Positions 41,594-49,894 of a stretch of DNA of 64,000 nucleotides are shown in pieces. The DNA is from Actinomycetota bacterium (GTDB taxonomy: Bacteria; Actinomycetota; Actinomycetes; S36-B12; GCA-2699445). Numbering within the stretch: the stretch's first letter is position 1; each line of letters opens with the position of its first letter. Both the position numbers and the translations under genes were made by a program. Below the pieces are notes generated by a model. The model did not search any database. It was not told where the DNA came from and saw only the letters and a program-made list of their open reading frames with translations. The stretch lies in NCBI GenBank assembly GCA_029978705.1, contig JAPOIY010000009.1, positions 1 to 64,000 on the forward strand. The letters run 5' to 3'.

Positions 41594-41599
41594 TAATTT
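41594..41599 (+). promoter_or_regulatory. Candidate -10 box of the MBL-Rieske gene
   Basis: TAATTT, a rare AT-rich hexamer in this GC-rich region, 24 bp before the GTG at 41624. It leaves a short leader with AAGGA. Confidence 0.4.
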
Positions 41600-41623
41600 C
41601 GGAGCGGAACGGAAGGACACGCC

Positions 41624-43204
41624 GTGCGCATCACCGGGACCGGACACGCCAGCATCTTCATCGAGACCCAGACCTCGGGGTCGATCCTGTGCGACCCCTG
41701 GGTCAACCCGGCGTACTTCGCCTCCTGGTTCCCCTTCCCCGACAACTCGGGACTGGACTGGGAGCGCCTCGGGCAGTGCGACTACCTGTATGTCTCCCAC
41801 CTGCATCGCGACCACTTCGACGCCAAGAACCTCGCGGACAACGTGCGCAAGGACACCGTCGTGCTCTACCCGGACTTCCCGACCGGCGACATGGAGGGTG
41901 AGCTGCGGGCCCTCGGCTTCACCAACCTGCGGCGGCTGCCCAACGAGGAGGTCGTGGAACTCGACGGCGGCGCCAAGGTGATGATCCAGGCGATGACGGC
42001 ACCCACCGACGGTCCTCTCGGGGACTCCTCGATCTGGGTCGAAGACGTCGACGGGGTGCGCCTGCTCAACCAGAACGACGCCCGCCCCGCCGAACTGTCG
42101 GTGTTCTCCCGGCTGGGCCATGTGCACGCGCACCTGCTGCAGTTCTCCGGCGCCATCTGGTACCCGATGGTCTACGACCTGCCCGCGAACGCCAAGGCGG
42201 CTTTCGGCAAACTCAAGCGCGAGCGGCAGTTGGACCGCTCCCTGCGCTACATCGAGGACCTGAAGGCGAGCTGGGTGTTCCCGATCGCCGGTCCGCCGTG
42301 TTTCCTCGACGACGACCTGTGGGGCCTCAACGACATTTTCGGCGACGAGGGCAACATCTTCCCCGATCAGCAGGTCTTCGTCGATGTGATGGCGGAGAAC
42401 GGCTACGACAACGGCGTCGTGCTGCTGCCGGGCACTGAGGCGGACATCTCGCAGAACGAGCTCGAGGTGCGCCAGCCCATCGAAGATGTCCGCGGCTTCT
42501 TCACCACGGAGAACAAGCGCCAGTACCTCGAGGACTACCGGAAACGGCAGCGGGAGGTCATCGCCCTCGAGCGGGCCTCCTGGTCCCACCCGGAGATCGA
42601 CGTGCTGTCCACGCTGCAGAAGCGGGTGGAACCGATCATGGAGCAGGCCGACCAGATGTCCCACGGCATCGGCGGCCCGGTGCTGTTCCAGCTGACCGCC
42701 GACTCGCCGGAGGCCGGCCCCGAGCCGGAGGTCGTGGAGGAGATCGTCTTCGACTTCACGACGGGCAAGGTGCGCCGCCCCGAACCCAGCGACAAACCCC
42801 GCTACCGCTTCACCACCCAGCGCCGCCTCATCGAGCACCTTCTGTACACCGAGGAGGAGGACTGGGTGAACAGCCTGTTCCTCTCCGCACGGTTCCAGGC
42901 GAAGCGGGTCGGCCAGTACAACGAGTTCGTCTACACCTTCTTCAAGACCCTCACCGACGAGCGGGTGAACTACGTCGAGGGCTGGTACGCCGAACAGCAG
43001 CCCGACGCGGAGGACATCGAACTCGACGGCTGGGTGGTGCAGCGCCGCTGCCCCCACCTGAAGGCGGACCTGACGCGGTTCGGCAATGTCGACGGCGACA
43101 CCCTGCAGTGCATGCTGCACGGATGGGAGTTCGACCTGCGCACGGGGAAGTGCCTCACCAGCGCCGGGCACGACATCCGCGCCTCCAAGGTCGCCGACTC
43201 CTGA
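41624..43204 (+). CDS. Metallo-beta-lactamase-fold protein with C-terminal Rieske domain
   Basis: 526-residue two-domain protein. The N-terminal part is a metallo-beta-lactamase fold of the UlaG kind (RITGTGHASIFIET, metal motif SHLHRDHFD). The C-terminus is a Rieske [2Fe-2S] domain with C476-x-H478 (RRCPHL) and C496-x2-H499 (LQCMLHGWEF). The two domains also occur together in CMP-N-acetylneuraminate hydroxylase, but in the opposite order. This suggests a soluble oxygenase or redox enzyme of unknown substrate. GTG start after AAGGA. Confidence 0.85.
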   Translation: MRITGTGHASIFIETQTSGSILCDPWVNPAYFASWFPFPDNSGLDWERLGQCDYLYVSHLHRDHFDAKNLADNVRKDTVVLYPDFPTGDMEGELRALGFTNLRRLPNEEVVELDGGAKVMIQAMTAPTDGPLGDSSIWVEDVDGVRLLNQNDARPAELSVFSRLGHVHAHLLQFSGAIWYPMVYDLPANAKAAFGKLKRERQLDRSLRYIEDLKASWVFPIAGPPCFLDDDLWGLNDIFGDEGNIFPDQQVFVDVMAENGYDNGVVLLPGTEADISQNELEVRQPIEDVRGFFTTENKRQYLEDYRKRQREVIALERASWSHPEIDVLSTLQKRVEPIMEQADQMSHGIGGPVLFQLTADSPEAGPEPEVVEEIVFDFTTGKVRRPEPSDKPRYRFTTQRRLIEHLLYTEEEDWVNSLFLSARFQAKRVGQYNEFVYTFFKTLTDERVNYVEGWYAEQQPDAEDIELDGWVVQRRCPHLKADLTRFGNVDGDTLQCMLHGWEFDLRTGKCLTSAGHDIRASKVADS

Positions 43205-43218
43205 TCCCGGACCCCGCG

Positions 43219-43233
43219 GCGGCCACGGGCCGC
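43219..43233 (+). terminator. Possible hairpin after the MBL-Rieske gene
   Basis: GCGGCC-ACG-GGCCGC, a perfect 6-bp stem with a 3-nt loop, 15 bp after the stop in the 89-bp gap before the next gene. No U-tract. Confidence 0.35.
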
Positions 43234-43293
43234 TGAGGTGGGAGACTGGGGAGCCGCGCGCGGGGTGCGCGCCGGTATCCCAGGGAGGGCGAC

Positions 43294-44940
43294 ATGTCGC
43301 GCCAGATCACCAAGATCGGCATCATCGGGCAGGGCACCGTGGGGGCCGCTCTCGCGGCTCTCGCGCAGGAGGCCGGGGTCGAGGTCGTGGCGGCCGAGGG
43401 GGGCGCCCTGCCGGCGCTCGCCGGCTGCCAGGTCGTCGTCGAGGCCACCCCCGAGCAGCGCGACGACAAGGTCGAGGTGCTGACCGCGATCGTGGCGGCC
43501 GCTCCCGCCGACGCGACTCTGGTGACCACGACCTCCGTGCTCGACGTCACCGATCTCGCGCTCGCGAGCGGAGCCGCCGAGCGGCTGGTGGGACTGCACC
43601 TCTCCCTGCCCGCAGACCAGCGCACCCTCGCGGAGGTGGTGCGCACGGTGCTGGCTTCGGACGCCGCCGTCGCGGACACGGAGGCGCTGGCCGAGGCGCT
43701 CGGGCGGACCGTGGTCACGGTCGCCGACCGACCGGGGTTCATCTCCGCCCGCCTCCTGTACGGCTACCTGAACCATGCCATCGGCATGGTGCAGGACGGC
43801 TACGCCGCCAAGGAGGACGTGGACGCAGCCATGCGGTTCGGATGCGGGTACCCCGTCGGTCCGGTGGCCATGGCCGACGCCATCGGGCTGGACGTCCTGC
43901 GGGACGCGCTCGCCGCGCTGTTCGCCGTCACGGGGGAGCGGGTGCATGCCCCCGCGCCCCTTCTCAAGCAGTTGGTGGCGGCCGGGCGTACCGGACAGAA
44001 GGCGGGTGCCGGCTTCTACACCTATGGGCCCGACGGCGCGGCGGTGGCAGACGCCGGCGGCGACAGTGACACCGCGGTCAGCCCGCGCACCGTCGAGTCG
44101 GTGGGGGTCATCGGCTCGGGGACGATGGCCACCGGCATCATCGAGGTCTTCGCGAAGGCCGGTTTCGCGGTGACCTTCGTGGCTCGCGGCGACGACAAGG
44201 TGGCGCGGGTCCAGGCCGCCCTGACCAAGTCCCTGGACAAGCAGGTGGACAAGGGGCGTCTCTCGCAGGAGGACCGGGACGCGGTCCTGGCCCGGGTCGC
44301 GGGGGTCACCTCGGTCGAAGGCCTCGCCCAGGTCGACCTCGTGGTTGAGGCCGTCGTGGAGGACTTGGACGTCAAACTCGAGCTCTTCCGCACTCTCGAC
44401 CGGGTCTGCAAGCCGGGCGCGGTCCTGGCGACGACCACCTCCAGCCTTCCGGTCATCGAGATGGCGGCGGTGACGCAGCGCCCCCAGGACGTCGTCGGCC
44501 TGCACTTCTTCAACCCCGCGCCGATCATGAAACTGGTTGAGATCGTCCGGACCACCGAGACCGCCCCCGATGTCGTGGCGACCGCGTGGGAGGTGTGCGG
44601 CCGCACGAAGAAGGTGGGGGTCGAGTGCGGCGATCGCGGCGGCTTCATCGTGAACGCGTTGTTGTTCCCCTACCTCAACGACGCCGTGCGTCTGGCTGAC
44701 GCCCACTACGCCGACAAGGAGACCATCGACGGGGCCATGAAGGCGGCGGCCGGTTTCCCGATGGGCCCCTTCGCGCTGTTGGACGTGGTCGGCAACGACG
44801 TGTCCCTGGCCATTCAGGAAGTCCTGCTCGCCGAGTTCAACGACCCCGGGTTCGAGCCGGCCCGCTCGTTGCGCGACGTCGTCGCGGCCGGGTTCCTCGG
44901 ACGCAAGACCGGCCGCGGCTTCTACGACTACGCCCGCTGA
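43294..44940 (+). CDS. Fused double 3-hydroxyacyl-CoA dehydrogenase, N-half degenerate
   Basis: 548-residue protein made of two dehydrogenase units. The C-terminal unit (about 270-548) is complete: VGVIGSGTMATGIIE, catalytic VGLHFFNPAPIMKLVE and FPMGPFALLDVVGND. The N-terminal unit (about 1-250) keeps the dinucleotide motif GIIGQGTVGAALA and the C-terminal helical domain (GCGYPVGPVAMADAIGLD). Its catalytic block, however, reads GLHLSLPADQ instead of HFFNP. One half is therefore probably structural or regulatory. AGGGAGG precedes the ATG. Converges on rnhA with a 4-bp gap. Confidence 0.88.
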   Translation: MSRQITKIGIIGQGTVGAALAALAQEAGVEVVAAEGGALPALAGCQVVVEATPEQRDDKVEVLTAIVAAAPADATLVTTTSVLDVTDLALASGAAERLVGLHLSLPADQRTLAEVVRTVLASDAAVADTEALAEALGRTVVTVADRPGFISARLLYGYLNHAIGMVQDGYAAKEDVDAAMRFGCGYPVGPVAMADAIGLDVLRDALAALFAVTGERVHAPAPLLKQLVAAGRTGQKAGAGFYTYGPDGAAVADAGGDSDTAVSPRTVESVGVIGSGTMATGIIEVFAKAGFAVTFVARGDDKVARVQAALTKSLDKQVDKGRLSQEDRDAVLARVAGVTSVEGLAQVDLVVEAVVEDLDVKLELFRTLDRVCKPGAVLATTTSSLPVIEMAAVTQRPQDVVGLHFFNPAPIMKLVEIVRTTETAPDVVATAWEVCGRTKKVGVECGDRGGFIVNALLFPYLNDAVRLADAHYADKETIDGAMKAAAGFPMGPFALLDVVGNDVSLAIQEVLLAEFNDPGFEPARSLRDVVAAGFLGRKTGRGFYDYAR

Positions 44941-44944
44941 CCGG

Positions 44945-45385
44945 TCAGGGCACCCCGGCGTTGGCGAGTTCGTCGGCGCGTTCGTTGCCGGGATGGCCGG
45001 AGTGGCCCTTCACCCACTCCCACTCGACGTTGTGGGCCGTGAGTTCGGCGTCGAGGGCCTCCCACAGGTCGCGGTTCTTGACGGGTTTCTTGCTGCGCGT
45101 CATCCAGCCATTGCGTTTCCAGTTGGCCATCCACGACAGGACCCCGTCGCGCACGTAGACGGAGTCCGTCACGATCCGGATCCGGCAACTGCGGTTCAGC
45201 GCCCGCAGCCCCTCGATCACGGCCGTCAGTTCCATGCGGTTGTTGGTGGTCTGCCGCTCACCTCCGGACAGCTCCCGGGTGTGGTCGCCCCACTCCAGCA
45301 GAGCCCCCCAGCCGCCCGGGCCCGGATTGCCTTTGCAGGCGCCGTCGGTGTAGATGGTCACGGACTCGGTCTCGGCGGAGGACAT
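44945..45385 (-). CDS. rnhA: Ribonuclease HI
   Basis: Degrades the RNA strand of RNA-DNA hybrids. The 146-residue protein has all four acidic catalytic positions: D in [13 protein letters not shown] in NNRMELTA, D in VTDSVYV and D in NERADELA, plus the [10 protein letters not shown] histidine loop. It starts 3 bp after the stop of the AAA ATPase gene on the same strand. Confidence 0.95.
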   Translation of the reverse strand: MSSAETESVTIYTDGACKGNPGPGGWGALLEWGDHTRELSGGERQTTNNRMELTAVIEGLRALNRSCRIRIVTDSVYVRDGVLSWMANWKRNGWMTRSKKPVKNRDLWEALDAELTAHNVEWEWVKGHSGHPGNERADELANAGVP

Positions 45386-45388
45386 GCC

Positions 45389-46882
45389 TCAGCGTGCCAC
45401 GGGCGGCCCCGTGGGCGGCGGCGACCCTCCGGCGGGACGGGCACGTCCGGCCGCCCAGTTCCGGAGCGTGGCGACGTCCTCCGCCCGGGTCACCGACAGG
45501 GGCACGGTGCGGGAGAACTCGTCGACGAGCACCGCAGTGTCCAACTCACCTCCCCGCGAATAGGCGGAGTACAGCGCCGCCGTGATGGCGCTCTCGATCT
45601 CCGCGCCGGAGAACCCGTCCGTAGCCCCGGCCAGGGCGGTGAGGTCGAACGACGCGGGATCGCGGCGCCGAGCCGCCAGATGGTGGGCGAGGATCCCCTC
45701 GCGTTCGACGGCATCCGGGAGATCGACGAAGAACAGTTCGTCGAACCGCCCGCGCCGGGTCAGTTCGGGCGGCAGGGCGCTGACATCGTTGCAGGTCGCC
45801 ACCACGAAGATGCCGTCCGGGCGTTCCTGCAGCCACCGCAGCAGCAGGCCCAGGACCCGCTGGGACACGCCGCCGTCATTGGCCGATGCGTCGGGGAAGG
45901 CCTTCTCGATCTCGTCCACCCACAGCACGACGGGGGCCATGGCCTCGGCCGCAGTGAGGGCCTCCTTCATGCGGCTCTCGGACTCGCCGACCAGGGAGCC
46001 ATGCAGCCGACCGACATCGAGACAGGCCAGCGCCATGCCCCAGCTGCCCGCGATCGCGCGGGCGACGAGGGACTTGCCGCAGCCCGGGACGCCGGTGAGC
46101 AGGACCCCGCGGGGGGCATCCAGGCCGAACGCCCGGGCCTCGGGCTCGAAACCGCGGGCCCGCTGTCCCAGCCACGCCTGCAGCGCCGCGAGTCCCGCGA
46201 CATCGGCCAGGCTCACGTCGGGGTCCAGCAGGTCGAGGGGGCCCGCCGACAGCAGCTCCGCGCGGGCCGTCATGGCCCGCGCCGCGTCCTCGTCGTCGAG
46301 GCGCCCATCCACCACCGCCTGCTGCAGGAGCACCCGTTCGGCTTCCCGCGGGGTCAGGCCCAGCACAGCGTCGACGAGCCGCCGGGGATCGGACACGTCC
46401 AGCTGGAGGCCCAGGCGGGGCAGTTGCGCCAGCAGGCGACGGACCACCAGGGCCATCTCGTCGCGGTCCGGCGGGGGCACGGTCCACTCCACCGTGACCC
46501 CAGCCAGTGGGGCAGGCACTGCCGGCGTGAGCCCGGCCAGGAGCAGCGTCGGGCCCGCGGGGTCGGCCGCCAGGTCCTTGAGCAGACGCAGCGCCACCGG
46601 ATCGTCCACCAGCCCCTGGGCGTCGAGGAACAGCGCCACCGCCGGGCGGCCCAGGTCCCGCAGGAAGGCCAGGGCCTGGTCGGGGGTTCGGGTGTTCGTC
46701 TGGGCCGGGCTGCCCGGCACCCGCAGCCCTTCGGCGGCAGTCCACTCCCACAGGGGAAGGCGGCACAACTGCGCGGCCTCCGCGGCCGTGGCCCGCAGGG
46801 ACGTTTCGTCGCGCGTGGCGCTGCTGATCACGGTGTGCCGACTGGCGATGAGCGCCCGGAGGTCGGCGGCTGCTGATGCCAC
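45389..46882 (-). CDS. AAA-family ATPase, Ycf46-like
   Basis: 497-residue ATPase. The N-terminal half (about 1-230) is a degenerate P-loop-like region, as in Ycf46/FtsH-related proteins. The C-terminal AAA module has Walker A TGVPGCGKSLVARA, Walker B VVLWVDEIEKAF, sensor 1 VVATCNDVSALP, and the arginine-finger segment RRGRFDELFFVDLP. The client is unknown; cyanobacterial and plastid Ycf46 is linked to carbon uptake. GTG start eight bases after a TACGCT box (minus strand), so possibly leaderless. Followed by rnhA. Confidence 0.85.
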   Translation of the reverse strand: MASAAADLRALIASRHTVISSATRDETSLRATAAEAAQLCRLPLWEWTAAEGLRVPGSPAQTNTRTPDQALAFLRDLGRPAVALFLDAQGLVDDPVALRLLKDLAADPAGPTLLLAGLTPAVPAPLAGVTVEWTVPPPDRDEMALVVRRLLAQLPRLGLQLDVSDPRRLVDAVLGLTPREAERVLLQQAVVDGRLDDEDAARAMTARAELLSAGPLDLLDPDVSLADVAGLAALQAWLGQRARGFEPEARAFGLDAPRGVLLTGVPGCGKSLVARAIAGSWGMALACLDVGRLHGSLVGESESRMKEALTAAEAMAPVVLWVDEIEKAFPDASANDGGVSQRVLGLLLRWLQERPDGIFVVATCNDVSALPPELTRRGRFDELFFVDLPDAVEREGILAHHLAARRRDPASFDLTALAGATDGFSGAEIESAITAALYSAYSRGGELDTAVLVDEFSRTVPLSVTRAEDVATLRNWAAGRARPAGGSPPPTGPPVAR

Positions 46883-46945
46883 AGTCCGTCAGCGTAGGAG
46901 GCGATCGCCGAGCATGCGAACGCCGATCCTGATTTGATCGCGGTC

Positions 46946-47209
46946 ATGGCCCGGCGCCGACCCTCCCGTCCTCCTTCCCGTCCCCTGGGGGGGATCAGTC
47001 CGGCCGAGGAGCGGCAGTCCCGCGGGGGTCGGGAGTACTGGGTCCGCCGCGTTCCCGGGGCGAACGCCCGCAAGACCTACACCTGCCCGTGGTGTGACGA
47101 CCCTGTGGCCGTCGGGGAGCCCCACGTCGTGGTCTGGCCCGCGGACGAGCGGGAGGGGATACCCCATCGTCGCCATTGGCACTCCCGGTGCTGGCAGCGG
47201 GCCCGGTGA
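46946..47209 (+). CDS. Small zinc-finger-like protein
   Basis: 87-residue basic protein with an N-terminal stretch of Arg and Pro and a likely zinc site CPWC (about residue 49) plus HRRHWHSRC (about 75-83). Similar short proteins in Streptomyces are often labelled ATP/GTP-binding, but no nucleotide motif is visible here. ATG 46946 is chosen; a TTG four codons upstream is open. Divergent from the AAA ATPase gene. Confidence 0.65.
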   Translation: MARRRPSRPPSRPLGGISPAEERQSRGGREYWVRRVPGANARKTYTCPWCDDPVAVGEPHVVVWPADEREGIPHRRHWHSRCWQRAR

Positions 47210-47227
47210 GAAATGACCTCCGCGTGG

Positions 47228-47233
47228 GACAAT
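47228..47233 (+). promoter_or_regulatory. Candidate -10 box of the metzincin gene
   Basis: GACAAT five bases before the GTG at 47239. There is no Shine-Dalgarno sequence, so it is possibly leaderless. Confidence 0.35.
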
Positions 47234-47238
47234 GAAGT

Positions 47239-48411
47239 GTGAAGCGTCTGCTGGGGCTCCTCGTCGCGGCGGCACTCCTGGTCCCAGGGGTGCCGGCGGG
47301 GGCCACGCAGTTCGAGGACGAGGTGCTGCGGCCGCGGGCCGCGGACCGGCTGCCCGAGGTCACGGCGACGGCGGCACGAACCACCTACGGGCTGTCGTTC
47401 GTGGTGATCCCCGTGCGGGGACTGCGTCTCGGGTTCACCGAGAGTCAGGTGCGGGCGATGGCGCAGCGGGTCGCGACGCGGATGGCGGACCGAACCCAGG
47501 ACTCGTTCAGTTTCGGGACGGTGGGCTACTCCCGGGCGCCGGCAGTCTCCTCGAAGAGGATGAGCTGCAACCTCGACCGCATCCACCAGACCTACCAGCG
47601 CTATGCCCGCGGCTACCGGCGGCCCCCGGCCCGGTACCGCACCACCATCGCGGTCTACCTGACACCGCTGCGCTACCGCTGCCAGTACGCCGGCGTGGCG
47701 CTGCTCGGGGGGCGCGCGGTCTACCTCAACGGTGTCGACCTCACCGACCCCCAGCGCCTGCAGGACTGGATCGCGGCTCATGAGCTCGGCCATACACTCG
47801 GGCTGGAGCACTCGGCGGCATTCTGGCCGGTGACGGCGGGCTGGACGTGGAACCAGTCGGTCCCGCAGAACACGTCCCGCCAGGACTGGTTCGACTACGG
47901 CGACTACCTCGACCTCATGGGTCAGCCGCCCAAGGACGGGTACGGCCTGACCGGCGCCCGGTTCGCGGACTGGACGTTCAACGCGCTGAGCCTGCTGCGC
48001 CTGGGGGTGCTGGACCGGCGCAACCTGACCGCGGTCGAGACTGACGGTATCTACACCATCGGGCGCCTCGAACCGGACGTGGCGGCCGGCCAGATGGGTC
48101 TGGCCGTCCCGACCGTCGCCGACGGCCGCGCCTCGGCCTGGGTCCTCGAGTACCGCCCGACCGAGGAGAACGTCGCCACCGTCAACTATCCGCCCCCCTT
48201 CGTAGCCCGTGGCTACGGCGTGCGTCTCCTGCTGGCCCCGAAGGGACTGCGGTATCCGCAGTACATGAACCGGGTGTTCCGGCTGGGTGCGGCCGACACG
48301 ACCCAGTCCTCGTTGGTGCCGGGTCAGGTCGTGCGGCTGGGGGGTGGCGGGCGAGTGACGGTCCTGGCGACCACGCCGGGGGCCGCGACCGTGCGCGTCG
48401 ACGTGCCGTGA
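47239..48411 (+). CDS. Secreted metzincin-type metallopeptidase
   Basis: 390-residue exported zinc peptidase. A signal peptide (LLGLLVAAALLVPGVPAGA) is followed by a catalytic domain with HELGHTLGLEH; the zinc ligands are H181, H185 and H191 and the catalytic residue is E182. The Met-turn candidate is YLDLMGQ about 30 residues later, as in gametolysin-like (M11) peptidases. A beta-rich C-terminal domain of about 150 residues follows. The stop overlaps the next gene as GTGA, which ties it to a hydrolase and an SDR. Confidence 0.85.
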   Translation: MKRLLGLLVAAALLVPGVPAGATQFEDEVLRPRAADRLPEVTATAARTTYGLSFVVIPVRGLRLGFTESQVRAMAQRVATRMADRTQDSFSFGTVGYSRAPAVSSKRMSCNLDRIHQTYQRYARGYRRPPARYRTTIAVYLTPLRYRCQYAGVALLGGRAVYLNGVDLTDPQRLQDWIAAHELGHTLGLEHSAAFWPVTAGWTWNQSVPQNTSRQDWFDYGDYLDLMGQPPKDGYGLTGARFADWTFNALSLLRLGVLDRRNLTAVETDGIYTIGRLEPDVAAGQMGLAVPTVADGRASAWVLEYRPTEENVATVNYPPPFVARGYGVRLLLAPKGLRYPQYMNRVFRLGAADTTQSSLVPGQVVRLGGGGRVTVLATTPGAATVRVDVP

Positions 48412-49145
48412 CGCCCATCACGGCAGGCAGCGTGTTGCCGGCGCACCGGGAGGACTGGCGCGCGACCACGGCCGACGGTCTGACCCTGCATGGCGACCTC
48501 GCGCTGCCGGAGTGGACCGACCCGGTCGGAACCTGCGTGTGCGTGCACCCCCTGACGACGCACGGCGGCTCCATGGAGTCGCACGTGTTCCGCAAGATGT
48601 CGTGGCGCCTGCCCGCTCTGGCGGGGTTGGCCGTGCTGCGTTTCAACCTGCGGGGGGCCGGGGAAGGGGAGCGGCGCAGCGACGGGGCGTTCGACGAGTG
48701 CCGTGCCGAAGGGCTGGACCTGGGTGCGGTGCTGGCCGACGTCGTGGCCCGGGGCCTGCCGGACCCGTGGTTGGTGGGATGGTCGTTCGGCTCGGACGTG
48801 GTCCTGCGGTACGGGGACCGCGCCCCGGTCGCGGGAGCGGTCCTGCTCTCACCGCCGCTGCGCTACACCCGCCCCTCGGATCTCGCGGGGTGGGCTGCCA
48901 GCGGCCGGCCCCTGACGGTGCTGGTCCCGGAGCATGACGACTATCTGCGTCCCTCCGAGGCCCGGCGCCGGTTCGCCGGTGTGCCGCAGGCGGACGTCGT
49001 GGCCGTGCCCGGCGCCGGTCACCTCTGGGTGGGCGAACGCAGCGTGCAGATCGTGTTGAATGGCATCGTCGCAGCCGTCGCCCCGGCGGCCTGCCCCCTC
49101 CCGACCGAGTGGTCGGGACCGATGGAACGGTGGAGTGACCTGTGA
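48408..49145 (+). CDS. Alpha/beta hydrolase
   Basis: 245-residue cytoplasmic hydrolase. The nucleophile elbow is GWSFGSD (serine in GxSxG), the acid is in VPEHDDYLRP and the catalytic His in VPGAGHLWVG. The oxyanion region is HPLTTHGGSM, and RFNLRGAGEGE is typical of the group that resembles YfbB/CocE-like esterases. Substrate unknown. It overlaps both neighbours by 4 nt (GTGA). Confidence 0.88.
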   Translation: MTPITAGSVLPAHREDWRATTADGLTLHGDLALPEWTDPVGTCVCVHPLTTHGGSMESHVFRKMSWRLPALAGLAVLRFNLRGAGEGERRSDGAFDECRAEGLDLGAVLADVVARGLPDPWLVGWSFGSDVVLRYGDRAPVAGAVLLSPPLRYTRPSDLAGWAASGRPLTVLVPEHDDYLRPSEARRRFAGVPQADVVAVPGAGHLWVGERSVQIVLNGIVAAVAPAACPLPTEWSGPMERWSDL

Positions 49146-49891
49146 GCGGAGCACTGGCGGGACGGAAAGCAATCGTGACGGGTGCGTCGCGCGGCATCGG
49201 CCGCGCGATCGCAGAACGGTTCGCGGCCGAGGGGGCGACCGTGGCCCTCATGAGTCGCAACCGCGACACCCTCGAGAAGGTCGCAGCGGGGCTGCCCGGG
49301 GCAGTGGTCCGGGAGGCGGACGTTGTCGACGCCGACGGCTTCCGCGACGCGCTGGGCGAGGTCGTCGCCGAACTCGGCGGCGTCGACGTGCTGGTCAACA
49401 ACGCCGGCGGCAACTCGTTCTCGATGCCGCTGGTCGCGACCCGGTTCGCGGGGTGGGAGAAGACCATGCGCCTCAACGTGGACTCCATCGTGCACGCCTG
49501 CCAGATCGTGCTCCCCGGCATGCTCAGCCAGCGGTCCGGCAGCATCGTCAACGTCTCCAGTGTCGCGGCTCTGCGGGGCGGCCCCCTGATGGCCCACTAC
49601 GCCGCCGCCAAGGCGGCCGTCGTCTCGATCGGTCAGAGCCTGGCCATCGAGTGCGCCTCGTCGGGGGTACGCGTGAACACACTGGTGCCCGGCTGGATCG
49701 ACACCGACCTCACCGACTTCCTGCGCGCCGAGGCCGCCACCGAGGAGGCGGTGCTCAGCCGCGTGCCGATGCAGCGCTGGGGTCGCGCCGAGGAGATCGC
49801 GAGTGCGGCCCTGTTCCTCGCCGAGGACGAGTCGAGTTTCATGACGGGCCAGTCGCTGATCATCGACGGTGGCCTGTCCGCGATGCCGTGA
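49142..49891 (+). CDS. Short-chain dehydrogenase/reductase
   Basis: 249-residue classical SDR. Cofactor motif TGASRGIG, structural NNAGG, catalytic Ser in NVSSVAAL, and Tyr-Lys in HYAAAKAAV. R37-N38 after the second strand suggests preference for NADP. Close in pattern to 3-oxoacyl-ACP/glucose dehydrogenase-like SDRs; substrate unknown. GTG start overlaps the hydrolase stop. Converges on the acyltransferase with a 3-bp gap. Confidence 0.9.
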   Translation: MSGALAGRKAIVTGASRGIGRAIAERFAAEGATVALMSRNRDTLEKVAAGLPGAVVREADVVDADGFRDALGEVVAELGGVDVLVNNAGGNSFSMPLVATRFAGWEKTMRLNVDSIVHACQIVLPGMLSQRSGSIVNVSSVAALRGGPLMAHYAAAKAAVVSIGQSLAIECASSGVRVNTLVPGWIDTDLTDFLRAEAATEEAVLSRVPMQRWGRAEEIASAALFLAEDESSFMTGQSLIIDGGLSAMP

Positions 49892-49894
49892 CGG

